Assembly: GCF_023715505.1 (NCBI RefSeq)
Contig: NZ_JAMBOH010000029.1
Span: forward strand, 1 to 64,000
Length of the DNA: 64,000 nt
Reading direction: 5' to 3'
Origin: Neobacillus cucumis
GTDB lineage: Bacteria > Bacillota > Bacilli > Bacillales_B > DSM-18226
In this document: positions 27,609-35,456 of the stretch, piece after piece
Position numbering within the stretch: the first letter of the stretch is position 1
Layout: each line of letters opens with the position of its first letter
The notes under the pieces: generated by a model
What the model saw: only the letters and a program-made list of their open reading frames with translations
What the model was told of the DNA's origin: nothing
Databases searched by the model: none
Translations under genes and position numbers: made by a program

Positions 27609-28448
27609 CTATATGACATTGAGCTTCCACTCTTTGGTTCTTTTATCAAAGATTAGTTTAGCATGGTAAGGCTTATTGGAGATTTGTTGGTACTCTTCAT
27701 ACATATCATCCATATTGTCAAAATCACCCATGACCCAAATTGGAATGTCAATTCGTGTGCGCTGGTGTTCTGCATCCCGTAAAGAAATACAAATCCCCTC
27801 TTTCATAAACGGGGTTAATGAAAGCAGGATTTCTTTATTGACCTGCGGGTATGTCCGTTTCTTCCTAATCCCTAAAATGGATTTTTCAAGCTTTAATTCG
27901 CCAAGCTTACCTGCAATCACTTCACTTAGTAAATGAAAAAAGTCCTTAAAGCTTCGATAGTAAATTTTGTTATACCAGCCATCATCATGGGCTAGATAAA
28001 CAAAACGGTTGCCGAGTTTGTTGTAAAAGGGCAACTTTAAATGCTGCTTCTGATGGCCGAGGAATAGTAATTCAGCTAACTCCTGACCTGAAAGTTCATT
28101 CAATACTTCTTCCTCTGTAAAATCAATCCAGCAAAAGTTTCCATATCCGTATACATCCTCGGCTGCTAACTTATCAATTCGGTCGTCCGGACAATATTCG
28201 AGTAGTGTATGCATATTAAAATCAGCATCATCAAAACGGTGCTTTAGTAAAAGCAAATGATTTAATGAACCTGAAAAAGCAGCAGCAAATTCGCTGAATT
28301 CAATACCGTAGGACATTACATACTGATCTGATTGATTAAGGTGTACATAGATGAGATCCCGTATGTCTTGATGATGCTTTTTCAAAGCCAAACTCCTCCG
28401 ATCAACCACATGTAATATGTTAACGGACAGTTTCCATGAAACTTCCAA
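27609..28448 (-). CDS. Uncharacterised protein of the Bacillaceae
   Basis: I do not recognise a domain. The protein has 279 residues, no signal peptide and no long hydrophobic segment, many Asp, Glu, His and Lys residues, and several aromatic motifs (VYGYGNFCWIDFTEEE; VYLAHDDGWYNKIYY). The frame is long, has normal codon use and ends at a good terminator, so it is a real gene. The TTG start at 28446-28448 has a distant GGAAGGA ribosome site, so an in-frame start downstream cannot be ruled out. Its divergent neighbour is mgtE. Confidence 0.72.
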   Translation of the reverse strand: MEVSWKLSVNILHVVDRRSLALKKHHQDIRDLIYVHLNQSDQYVMSYGIEFSEFAAAFSGSLNHLLLLKHRFDDADFNMHTLLEYCPDDRIDKLAAEDVYGYGNFCWIDFTEEEVLNELSGQELAELLFLGHQKQHLKLPFYNKLGNRFVYLAHDDGWYNKIYYRSFKDFFHLLSEVIAGKLGELKLEKSILGIRKKRTYPQVNKEILLSLTPFMKEGICISLRDAEHQRTRIDIPIWVMGDFDNMDDMYEEYQQISNKPYHAKLIFDKRTKEWKLNVI

Positions 28449-28633
28449 TTATTCTTTGTAAATCCTTCCTTATTTTATCAAATTATAGGCCTAATAGCAT
28501 ATTTCATTTCTTTTACAAAAAATTTTCTTCAGTTACACATACTATTTTTATATATCCTACTCCTTATTATTTGTTCATCTACCATTTTTAACAGCTAATT
28601 TTTATCGGCACCCACAGAAAGGGGCAAATAAGT

Positions 28634-29992
28634 ATGATAAAAGATATGACTGCGGATGAAATCAGCCTTTATATTATTAAAACTCTAAAGGATAACAAAA
28701 AGGCAGAATTTAAAGCCATCCTCGAGGAGCTCCAGCCCTATGATGTGGCTAAAATTTATGAAGACCTTCCGGAAAAGCATAAAGGGAGATTCCTACTTTA
28801 TTTAGACACAGATGTCCTGGCAGATTTGATGGAGGAGCTTGATAAAGAGGAGCAGCTCGAGTTATTAAATATTCTTGGAATCGAAAAGACCAGTAAAGTT
28901 TTAGATCTGATGGACAATGATGATTTGGCCCTGTTGTTAAATGAATTGTCTCCTGAAAAGAAGGATTCGCTCCTATCTGGTATGAAAAAGGAAGAATCAA
29001 GTGCCGTTCGAGGCATTATGAATTATCCTCCAGAAACAGCCGGTCGAATTATGACCAACCGTTTTATTTGGATTCGTGACTATTTTACTGTCCGGGAAGC
29101 CGTAGACAAGTTTAAGGTATTTGCTGAGTTTGCTGAATCCATTAATTATCTGTATGTCATTGATGAGGCCCGCAAGCTTGTTGGTGTAGTTTCTTACCGA
29201 GATTTATTGCTGGCAGAACCGGAAGAAAAGATCCGTGAGATTATGTATGAACGGGTCATTTCTGTTTCGGCTGCAACTGACCAGGAAGTCGTCGCCCAAA
29301 CGGCTGAACGGTACGATTTCTTAGCTATACCGATAGTCGATGAAAACAACGTCTTGGTCGGGATTGTGACGGTCGATGACATCATTGATATTTTCATCCA
29401 GGAGGCAAATGAGGATATTGAAAAATTATCGGCATCAGGGAAATCAATCGATTTTGAAACAAAAACCTTCGTAGCAGCCGCGAGGCGTTTGCCATGGTTG
29501 ATTTTATTATTATTTATCGGTGTTATTTCGGGAAGGATTATTAGCAGTTTTGAGGAGACTCTGCAACGCGTGGTGGCGCTCGCCTTTTTTATGCCGATGA
29601 TTGCCGGAATGACTGGGAATACCGGGACCCAATCGCTTGCAGTAGTAGTGAGGGGGCTGATTACACAGGATATCAATAGAAGGGTGATCACTCGCTTAAT
29701 CGCACGGGAACTTGGTGTTGGGATCACCATTGGTGTGACCTGTGCGATTATTATCGCCATTATTGCTTATATTTGGCAGGGCAATTTAATTTTAGGGGCT
29801 GTCGTAGGTTCCTCCCTCTTTTTTACACTGATTATCGGCACCCTCGCCGGTACGATCATTCCTTTAATTTTATACCGCTTGAAGATTGACCCGGCTGTGG
29901 CATCAGGACCGCTGATTACTACTTTAAATGATATCTTTTCGCTGATGACTTACTTTGGAATTGCAACAATGTTTCTGAAGCATTTGATGTAA
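28634..29992 (+). CDS. mgtE: Magnesium transporter MgtE
   Basis: The MgtE layout is clear: N-terminal superhelical domain (about 1-130), two CBS domains (about 135-255; MTNRFIWIRDYFTVREA and MYERVISVSAATDQEV) and five membrane helices. The pore motif appears in FMPMIAGMTGNTGTQSLAVVVRG. MgtE gates magnesium entry by binding Mg in the cytosolic domains. I see no M-box riboswitch in the 185-bp leader (no GAGGCTCC-type core), unlike B. subtilis mgtE. The ATG follows GAAAGGGG. Confidence 0.95.
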   Translation: MIKDMTADEISLYIIKTLKDNKKAEFKAILEELQPYDVAKIYEDLPEKHKGRFLLYLDTDVLADLMEELDKEEQLELLNILGIEKTSKVLDLMDNDDLALLLNELSPEKKDSLLSGMKKEESSAVRGIMNYPPETAGRIMTNRFIWIRDYFTVREAVDKFKVFAEFAESINYLYVIDEARKLVGVVSYRDLLLAEPEEKIREIMYERVISVSAATDQEVVAQTAERYDFLAIPIVDENNVLVGIVTVDDIIDIFIQEANEDIEKLSASGKSIDFETKTFVAAARRLPWLILLLFIGVISGRIISSFEETLQRVVALAFFMPMIAGMTGNTGTQSLAVVVRGLITQDINRRVITRLIARELGVGITIGVTCAIIIAIIAYIWQGNLILGAVVGSSLFFTLIIGTLAGTIIPLILYRLKIDPAVASGPLITTLNDIFSLMTYFGIATMFLKHLM

Positions 29993-30190
29993 TTTCACTA
30001 TAAAAGATGAAACCTTTCGCTTATCTAATCGTTACTATAAATGTAATAATGAAAGCCGTCACATTCAAAAAAAAACGATTGATAATTATGCATGATTTCT
30101 TTAGTACCACCATATTGATTTCAATATGAGACAAACTGGTATAAAATAAGAAACATAAATTGTTAAAGAAGAAATAAGCGAAGGTGAACT

Positions 30191-30784
30191 ATGACAGACT
30201 ATATTAACTCAATTTTGGAATTCTTTTCGCAGTTAGGCTACTTTGGGATTGCTTTAGGACTGATGATTGAAATCATCCCCAGTGAAATTGTTTTAGGCTA
30301 TGGCGGCTACATGATATCCCAAGGACATCTCAACTTTGTCGGTGCGGTCATTGCCGGAACGGTCGGCGGGACGATTGCCCAGCTCTTTTTATATTGGGCA
30401 GGTTATTATGGCGGAAGACCCTTTTTGGAGAAATACGGGAAATACGTCCTTATTAAAAAGAAACATATTGATGTCGCTGAACAATGGTTTGAAAAGTATG
30501 GTGCGGGGGTCATCTTTTCCGCCAGGTTTATCCCTGTTGTAAGACACGCTATCTCCATTCCTGCAGGGATTGCCAAGATGCCGGCCAGTAAATTTACTCT
30601 TTACACTGTCGCTGCAGTATTGCCATGGTCAATCCTCTTTTTATATTTAGGAAAGGCGTTAGGCAGCAACTGGTCACATGTAAAAGAGGTCGCACATCCT
30701 TATGTATTACCGCTCATTATCGCTGCTATTGTTTTAGGTGTGATCTATTATTTAGTCAAGAGAACGAAAAAAACCACCGATTAA
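30191..30784 (+). CDS. DedA family membrane protein
   Basis: The protein has 197 residues, four to six hydrophobic segments and DedA/SNARE-associated motifs: the E-containing IEIIPSEIVLGYGG near the start and FSARFIPVVRHAISIPAGIAKMP (the conserved F/GRF-x-P-x-x-R). Members act as flippases or proton-driven transporters of phospholipid carriers such as undecaprenyl phosphate; the specific substrate is unknown here. A ribosome site GCGAAGGTG precedes the ATG. It stands alone between mgtE and the dispersed repeat, and is followed by a terminator. Confidence 0.9.
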   Translation: MTDYINSILEFFSQLGYFGIALGLMIEIIPSEIVLGYGGYMISQGHLNFVGAVIAGTVGGTIAQLFLYWAGYYGGRPFLEKYGKYVLIKKKHIDVAEQWFEKYGAGVIFSARFIPVVRHAISIPAGIAKMPASKFTLYTVAAVLPWSILFLYLGKALGSNWSHVKEVAHPYVLPLIIAAIVLGVIYYLVKRTKKTTD

Positions 30785-30799
30785 TTGCTCGGTGGTTTT
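30768..30799 (+). terminator. Terminator of the dedA gene
   Basis: AAAACCACCGA and TCGGTGGTTTT form an 11-pair stem around the stop codon region and are followed by CTC, with the T-run inside the right arm. Confidence 0.75.
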
Positions 30800-30805
30800 C
30801 TCATG

Positions 30806-31086
30806 AGATAAGAAAGTATAAAAGTTTTTGGCTTTGAGAATTGTCTAGCTCCAGGCGCCATCGGCTCGAGGTCACAAGCTTATCCAGTTGCGGCTCCTTG
30901 GGACGCAAGTCTAGCCATCCCCTGAAGAAGGCAAAAAGCGCCTTCTTGCAGGGTACGTCTTAGCCTAGAGTCCCAGAACAGTCGCCTCCACATTTAGATC
31001 AATCCGTCCAAAAGGTTAAAAAACAACCTTTCAGCCGGCTCGTCTTGTGCTTGTCGCCGATAGGCAGGCGCCTTGCGCTTTTCTTA
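30806..31086 (-). repeat. Dispersed repeat, copy A (about 280 bp)
   Basis: Read on the minus strand it begins TAAGAAAAGCGCAAG and ends in TTTATACTTTCTTAT, and is nearly identical in its central part to copy B (40452-40819), which lies in the opposite orientation. Both ends carry the inverted heptamer TAAGAAA/TTTCTTA. It contains the hairpin AAGGCAAAAAGCGCCTT. Compared with B it lacks about 90 bp of the left part. No reading frame fits all copies. It lies directly after the dedA terminator and overlaps the last bases of the membrane-protein gene at 31084. Confidence 0.85.
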
Positions 31087-31404
31087 TGTCGACTGCTTAG
31101 AGAATTTCGCTTGGGCCCAGGCATCAAGTTTTTTGATATGTTGTTTTCCAATCGTAAAGCCATATACAAGAAGCAGAATGATTATAAGCGTAAACATATC
31201 GATTCTTTTCGTTGAAATAAAATTTATAATCCCCATTAGGACTTGTGGGATGACTCCTGTTAGAGCAAATAAAACGGTTGCCACTTTAAACCAAAAGGCT
31301 GATTTGAGCCCATACCGTGCATACAAAAGAAAAAAAGTAGACGTCCAAGCTAGTACTTCAAGACTGACTAATATCACCCATTTATGTTCAAGCAATAAAT
31401 CCAA
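31084..31404 (-). CDS. Small uncharacterised membrane protein under a ykkC-type riboswitch
   Basis: The gene encodes 106 residues with three hydrophobic segments (VILVSLEVLAWTSTFFLLY; VATVLFALTGVIPQVLMGII; FTLIIILLLVYGFTIG) and a lysine-rich C-terminus. A longer frame from 31545 runs through the riboswitch and is false; an ATG at 31428 has no ribosome site, whereas the TTG at 31402-31404 follows AAGGGAG at eight bases. The size resembles SMR guanidine exporters but the SMR signature is not visible. The leader suggests a role in guanidine or related detoxification (inference). Confidence 0.75.
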   Translation of the reverse strand: MDLLLEHKWVILVSLEVLAWTSTFFLLYARYGLKSAFWFKVATVLFALTGVIPQVLMGIINFISTKRIDMFTLIIILLLVYGFTIGKQHIKKLDAWAQAKFSKQST

Positions 31405-31431
31405 GTAAAAAACTCCCTTCAACTCCATATT

Positions 31432-31560
31432 AAAAAGCCTGGAAGAACGCGTCACGACGCTTTCTCCCAGGCTTTTCTCCTTCCGTGTATACAGAAACCG
31501 CTTCTTCTGTACGTCTTCTCTCGGACCAGACTGACATCCTGCCACGGAACCCTAGAAAAC
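31432..31560 (-). promoter_or_regulatory. ykkC-type riboswitch (guanidine-I likely) with terminator
   Basis: The minus strand shows the conserved ykkC core in order: CTAGGGTTCCG (31545-31555), CTGGTCCGAGAGA (near 31518-31531), ACACGG and then AAAAGCCTGGGAGA, close to the consensus ACACGG...AAAAGCCCGGGAGA. The 3' part (31432-31476) is a strong terminator stem, AAAAGCCTGG with CCAGGCTTTT, that overlaps the aptamer's last helix, as expected for ligand-dependent antitermination. ykkC RNAs sense guanidine (subtype 1) or ppGpp/PRPP (subtype 2); I cannot settle the subtype by eye. Confidence 0.85.
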
Positions 31561-31596
31561 CTTTTATAAATATGTTTTTTAGCAAAGCGGACATTC

Positions 31597-33423
31597 CTAT
31601 TTTTTAAAATGATATGGAAGTGTCGCTACAATAACCTTCTTCTTAAAAATCAGGTAGGCCCGAATTAATAAACTTGATTGATTGTGAAGTATATTATGCC
31701 AGCTCTTTTTCGTAATAAACTGCGGAATCAACACGGTGACCCGATAATTGTTTTCGCTAGCTTTGTGCTCAACTGTATCAATGAACTTTGATAATGGGTG
31801 TAAGATGCTGCGGTAGTGAGACTGCAATGTCACAAGCCTAACATCTGGCTGCCATTTCTGCCATTTTTCCTCAAACCGCTTTTCGTCTTCCCTGTCAAAG
31901 GACACATAAACAGCAAAGATTTGGTCGGTTAGAGACTTGGCATAGTTGATAGAGTTTTCAACTACCTTTGTAATACCTGCCACCGGAACAATAATCACAT
32001 TCCCTTGAACCGGCATCGCTTCATCTTCTGGATGGATTCGCAACTGTTCCCCGACTGCCTCATAATGCGAGTTAATTCTTTTAAACATAAGGACAATCAG
32101 CGGCAAGAATATAACCACAAACCATACCTGGCTGAACTTTGTAACAAAGAAAATAATTAAAACTGTTAAAGTGATAAGGGCACCAACTAAATTGGCACTT
32201 AGCTTTGCCACCCAGCCGGCAGGTTTTTCACGAAGCCATTTAATAATCATCCCTGTTTGTGATAGCGTAAATGGAATAAAAACCCCTACAGCATACAGCG
32301 GGATTAGATGCTCAGTCTGGCCCTTTGAAGCTATAATCAGAATGATGGAAGCCACTCCAAGTGAGACAATTCCATTGGAATAACCTAGACGGTCTCCTCG
32401 AATCGTAAACATTCTTGGCATGTACTTATCTTTTGCTAAAGCAAATGCTAAAAGCGGAAAGGCCGAGTACCCGGTATTAGCAGCTAAAACCAAGATCAGT
32501 GCAGTTGTCCCTTGAACAAAGAAGTAAAGATAATTTCGTCCAAAGGTTTCCTTAGCAATTTGTGAAACAACCGTTTCCTCCGCTTTTGGTGCAATTCCAT
32601 AATAATAGGCCAAAAAGGTAATTCCAGAAAATAATAAAGCCAAAAGGGAGCCCATTAATATTAATGTTTTCGCCGCATTTTTAGGTGCCGGGTCTTTAAA
32701 GGTTGGGATGGCATTGGAAATAGCTTCTACCCCTGTTAAAGCCGAACATCCTGATGCAAAAGCGCGAAGCAGCAGAAACAATGTGATTCCCTGAACAGGT
32801 GCGCCAATTGGTGCATGTTGTGCGGAAGGAGTAATATGCCCCGTTGCAATTCTAAACAGCCCTATACCGATCAAAACGAATAGTCCAATCACAAACAAAT
32901 AGACCGGATATGCCAATATAGAGGCAGACTCTGTTATACCACGCAGATTTAAGATGGTAATAAAAATAACTAATACACAAGCAATAAAAACAGAGTGTGC
33001 ATGTAAAGCGGGAAAAGCGGATGTAATCGCATCTGTACCGGCCGTCACACTTACTGCCACTGTTAATATGTAATCAACTAATAAAGAGCCGCCGGCAATT
33101 AAGCCTGCTTTTTCACCGATATTTTCCTTTGATACGACATAAGCCCCTCCACCCTGAGGGTACGAATAAATAATCTGACGATAAGATAATATGAGTGCTG
33201 CTAAAAGGAATAATACTCCAATAGCAATAGGTACGGAATACCAGAACGCAACAATGCTAATGGTTGCTAATACAATTAGAATTTGTTCTGTCCCGTAAGC
33301 TACTGAAGACAAGGCATCTGAAGATAAAATAGCTAACGCCTTTAAAATACTTAACTTTTGCTCGCCTAATTCCGTTGATTTTAACGGACGCCCAATTAAA
33401 AAACGCTTAAAAGAAGAAAGCAC
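31597..33423 (-). CDS. kimA: Potassium transporter KimA
   Basis: The 608-residue APC-superfamily protein matches B. subtilis KimA (YdaO) in length and sequence: LKALAILSSDALSSVAYGTEQ, YPQGGGAYVVSKENIG, and a cytosolic C-terminal domain that starts near residue 460. KimA is a high-affinity potassium/proton symporter inhibited by c-di-AMP. The GTG start follows TAGGTG. B. subtilis kimA has the ydaO c-di-AMP riboswitch; I see none in the 240 bases upstream here. The cdaA-cdaR-glmM genes for c-di-AMP synthesis are 28 kb away. Confidence 0.94.
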   Translation of the reverse strand: MLSSFKRFLIGRPLKSTELGEQKLSILKALAILSSDALSSVAYGTEQILIVLATISIVAFWYSVPIAIGVLFLLAALILSYRQIIYSYPQGGGAYVVSKENIGEKAGLIAGGSLLVDYILTVAVSVTAGTDAITSAFPALHAHSVFIACVLVIFITILNLRGITESASILAYPVYLFVIGLFVLIGIGLFRIATGHITPSAQHAPIGAPVQGITLFLLLRAFASGCSALTGVEAISNAIPTFKDPAPKNAAKTLILMGSLLALLFSGITFLAYYYGIAPKAEETVVSQIAKETFGRNYLYFFVQGTTALILVLAANTGYSAFPLLAFALAKDKYMPRMFTIRGDRLGYSNGIVSLGVASIILIIASKGQTEHLIPLYAVGVFIPFTLSQTGMIIKWLREKPAGWVAKLSANLVGALITLTVLIIFFVTKFSQVWFVVIFLPLIVLMFKRINSHYEAVGEQLRIHPEDEAMPVQGNVIIVPVAGITKVVENSINYAKSLTDQIFAVYVSFDREDEKRFEEKWQKWQPDVRLVTLQSHYRSILHPLSKFIDTVEHKASENNYRVTVLIPQFITKKSWHNILHNQSSLLIRAYLIFKKKVIVATLPYHFKK

Positions 33424-33631
33424 GTGATTTCACCTACCACTTTTTGAAGTAGAATTACCGATTGATTTTAACATAACAGTGTGATCAATATGAAGTATTT
33501 CTTAAAAAAAACGCACCATATTTAACATTTTAATGAACGCTTTTTATGTAAGCGCCTATCATTAAAAAATGGATAGCTACCTTTACTGTCTCCGTTTTCC
33601 AATGGAATCATCCAATTTTATCAGAAAGGAT

Positions 33632-33666
33632 AGAAAAAGGTATGGAATACTCCATACCTTTTTCTA
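33632..33666 (-). terminator. Terminator downstream of the MFS gene
   Basis: GAAAAAGGTATGGA and TCCATACCTTTTTC make a 14-pair stem that overlaps the MFS stop codon; the A/T arms supply the T-run. Confidence 0.8.
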
Positions 33667-34842
33667 CCCATTTTGTGAGACACTTAAGCGGTCCCGGTAT
33701 AAGAAATAGAAGTAGAGCAGCATTGAAATAGCAATCGAGACAGCCGCCATCCAATAGATACTGCTGTAGCCAAGCAGATGGCTTATTTGGCCGAAACCCA
33801 TTGCCCCTAGGCCGATTCCCAAGTCGAAAAAAGAATAAAAGGTTGCATTTGCCATTCCCCTTCGATTTACTGGCACCTTTTCAATCGACCAGGATTGAAG
33901 GGCCGGCTGAACCATACCAAATCCTAATCCATAAAACGCCGCGGCTGTATATAAGATTAGGCTATTAGGCAGCCAAGCTAACAAAATCATAGCTGCCAAT
34001 ATTAGTACGGTACCAGGAAGAAACACAGCCCGAAGTCCTTTTCGGTCATATAACTTTCCTGCAAAGCTTCGCGTAATCATTAAAGCCAGTGCGTAAAATA
34101 GGAAGTATAATTGAATTCCTGAAATATGCCTTTCAGCTGTATATAAGGGTAGAAAGGCAGCAATTCCGCCAAAGGTGACGGTAATAAAAAACATCAGAAT
34201 GGATGGCTTCAAGGCCCCTTTTTCATAAAGCTTACTCTTTGTTTTTTCCATGCCTGGTTTTGGATCGATTTTTTTATAGGAAATTCGGGATGATAAAATT
34301 AATGCGATCAGTCCCAATCCTGCACATATCAGAAAAAATGGTTTAAAGTTGATTATACCCGTTAAAGTTAGTCCCAGTGAGGGGCCAATCGCCAGTGCCA
34401 AATTACCTGAAAGTCCGTAAAAGCCCATACCTTCACCACGTCTCGAACCTGGGATTAAGTCTGAGGCAATCGTACCTGACGCGGTCGTGGAAAAGCCCCA
34501 GCCGCCACCTTGAACGACCCTCATCATAAATAACAACACCATACTGGTTAAGAAACCAAAGGAACCGACTGAAAGCACAAAGATGGTTAAACCGACTATA
34601 TAGACAAACCTTCTTCCTTTTGTTTCAAGAGCGGTACCCGCATATGGACGAAGCAGTAACGCAGAAAATGTAAAAATTCCGACAACAAAGCCAATGAGCT
34701 GGTCATTTCCGCCTAAATCTTCCACAAACAATGGAATCGTTGGAAGAGTCATTTGAAATCCTAGAAAGATAAAGAAATTAGCCAAACAAATAAGCACAAA
34801 GTCTTTTGTCCAAATCTTTTCCTTTTGAAGCTGTTCTTCCAT
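33664..34842 (-). CDS. Major facilitator superfamily transporter
   Basis: The protein has 392 residues and about 12 membrane segments. The MFS loop-2 motif is present as GTALETKGRRFVYI, with the related GKLYDRKGLRAVFL after helix 8. The N-terminal stretch FFIFLGFQMTLPTIPLFVEDLG fits drug or sugar-type exporters of Bacillus. The substrate cannot be named. It precedes the kimA region and is divergent only from the repeat-free spacer; a terminator follows it. Confidence 0.9.
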   Translation of the reverse strand: MEEQLQKEKIWTKDFVLICLANFFIFLGFQMTLPTIPLFVEDLGGNDQLIGFVVGIFTFSALLLRPYAGTALETKGRRFVYIVGLTIFVLSVGSFGFLTSMVLLFMMRVVQGGGWGFSTTASGTIASDLIPGSRRGEGMGFYGLSGNLALAIGPSLGLTLTGIINFKPFFLICAGLGLIALILSSRISYKKIDPKPGMEKTKSKLYEKGALKPSILMFFITVTFGGIAAFLPLYTAERHISGIQLYFLFYALALMITRSFAGKLYDRKGLRAVFLPGTVLILAAMILLAWLPNSLILYTAAAFYGLGFGMVQPALQSWSIEKVPVNRRGMANATFYSFFDLGIGLGAMGFGQISHLLGYSSIYWMAAVSIAISMLLYFYFLYRDRLSVSQNG

Positions 34843-34872
34843 ACAAAAAACAATCTCCTTCTCAATTATGGT

Positions 34873-34909
34873 GAAAAGCCGTTTCTACGGCTGTAAAAAC
34901 GACTTTTCA
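34873..34909 (-). terminator. Terminator downstream of the DinB gene
   Basis: GAAAAGCCGTTT and AAACGACTTTTC form an imperfect stem between the DinB and MFS genes. Confidence 0.55.
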
Positions 34910-34916
34910 TTAATTA

Positions 34917-35384
34917 TTATTTGGTTTTCGCTATCTCGATTACTCGTTTCATAGCTTGAATTTGACCTAGATGGTTCGCCTCATGGAAGATGGCAAAATT
35001 GGCCAGCTCACCAAAGGTTTCTTGACCAAGAAATGGTGTTTTTAACTTCTCATTAAAGCTTTCTCCGGGTATTTCTTTGATCCTTTTGATTTGCTCCTTT
35101 AACTGCTCAGTTAATTCTTTTATGGAAGGAACCTCTCCTTGCCAGTCAGCCGGTTTGGTTCCTGTTGCAAATAACTCCATGTAATTGGCTGGAAGGTTGG
35201 TTGATTTTTTTGGAAAACCAAACATAAATTGTTCCGCAACCGTTAGAACATGCCCCACATGCCAATGAATGGTATTGTTAAAACCCTCTGGCTGTACATC
35301 TACGTTTGCCCCATCGATTCCTTCGACCTTTCTCACTAAGAAACTTCTTGTCAGCTCAAAGCTTTTAAATAAAAGTTCACTCAT
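34917..35384 (-). CDS. DinB family protein
   Basis: The protein has 155 residues of the DinB four-helix type; the three metal-binding histidines appear as IHWHVGHVL (middle) and FHEANHLGQI (C-terminus). Bacillus homologues are damage-inducible or act as bacillithiol-type thiol transferases, so function is open. A frame begins seven codons earlier at 35405, but the ATG at 35382-35384 follows AGAGGAGG at eight bases and starts MSELLFKS. Confidence 0.88.
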   Translation of the reverse strand: MSELLFKSFELTRSFLVRKVEGIDGANVDVQPEGFNNTIHWHVGHVLTVAEQFMFGFPKKSTNLPANYMELFATGTKPADWQGEVPSIKELTEQLKEQIKRIKEIPGESFNEKLKTPFLGQETFGELANFAIFHEANHLGQIQAMKRVIEIAKTK

Positions 35385-35456
35385 TTTAATGGCCTCCTCT
35401 TTCAATTTCAGCTTCTATTTTATACCATTAATGGATTATTAATAAACAAAACGTAC

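Noticed and set aside
31405..31545. N-terminal extension of the small membrane protein frame
   Set aside because: The extension translates the ykkC riboswitch and terminator; the TTG at 31404 has the ribosome site.
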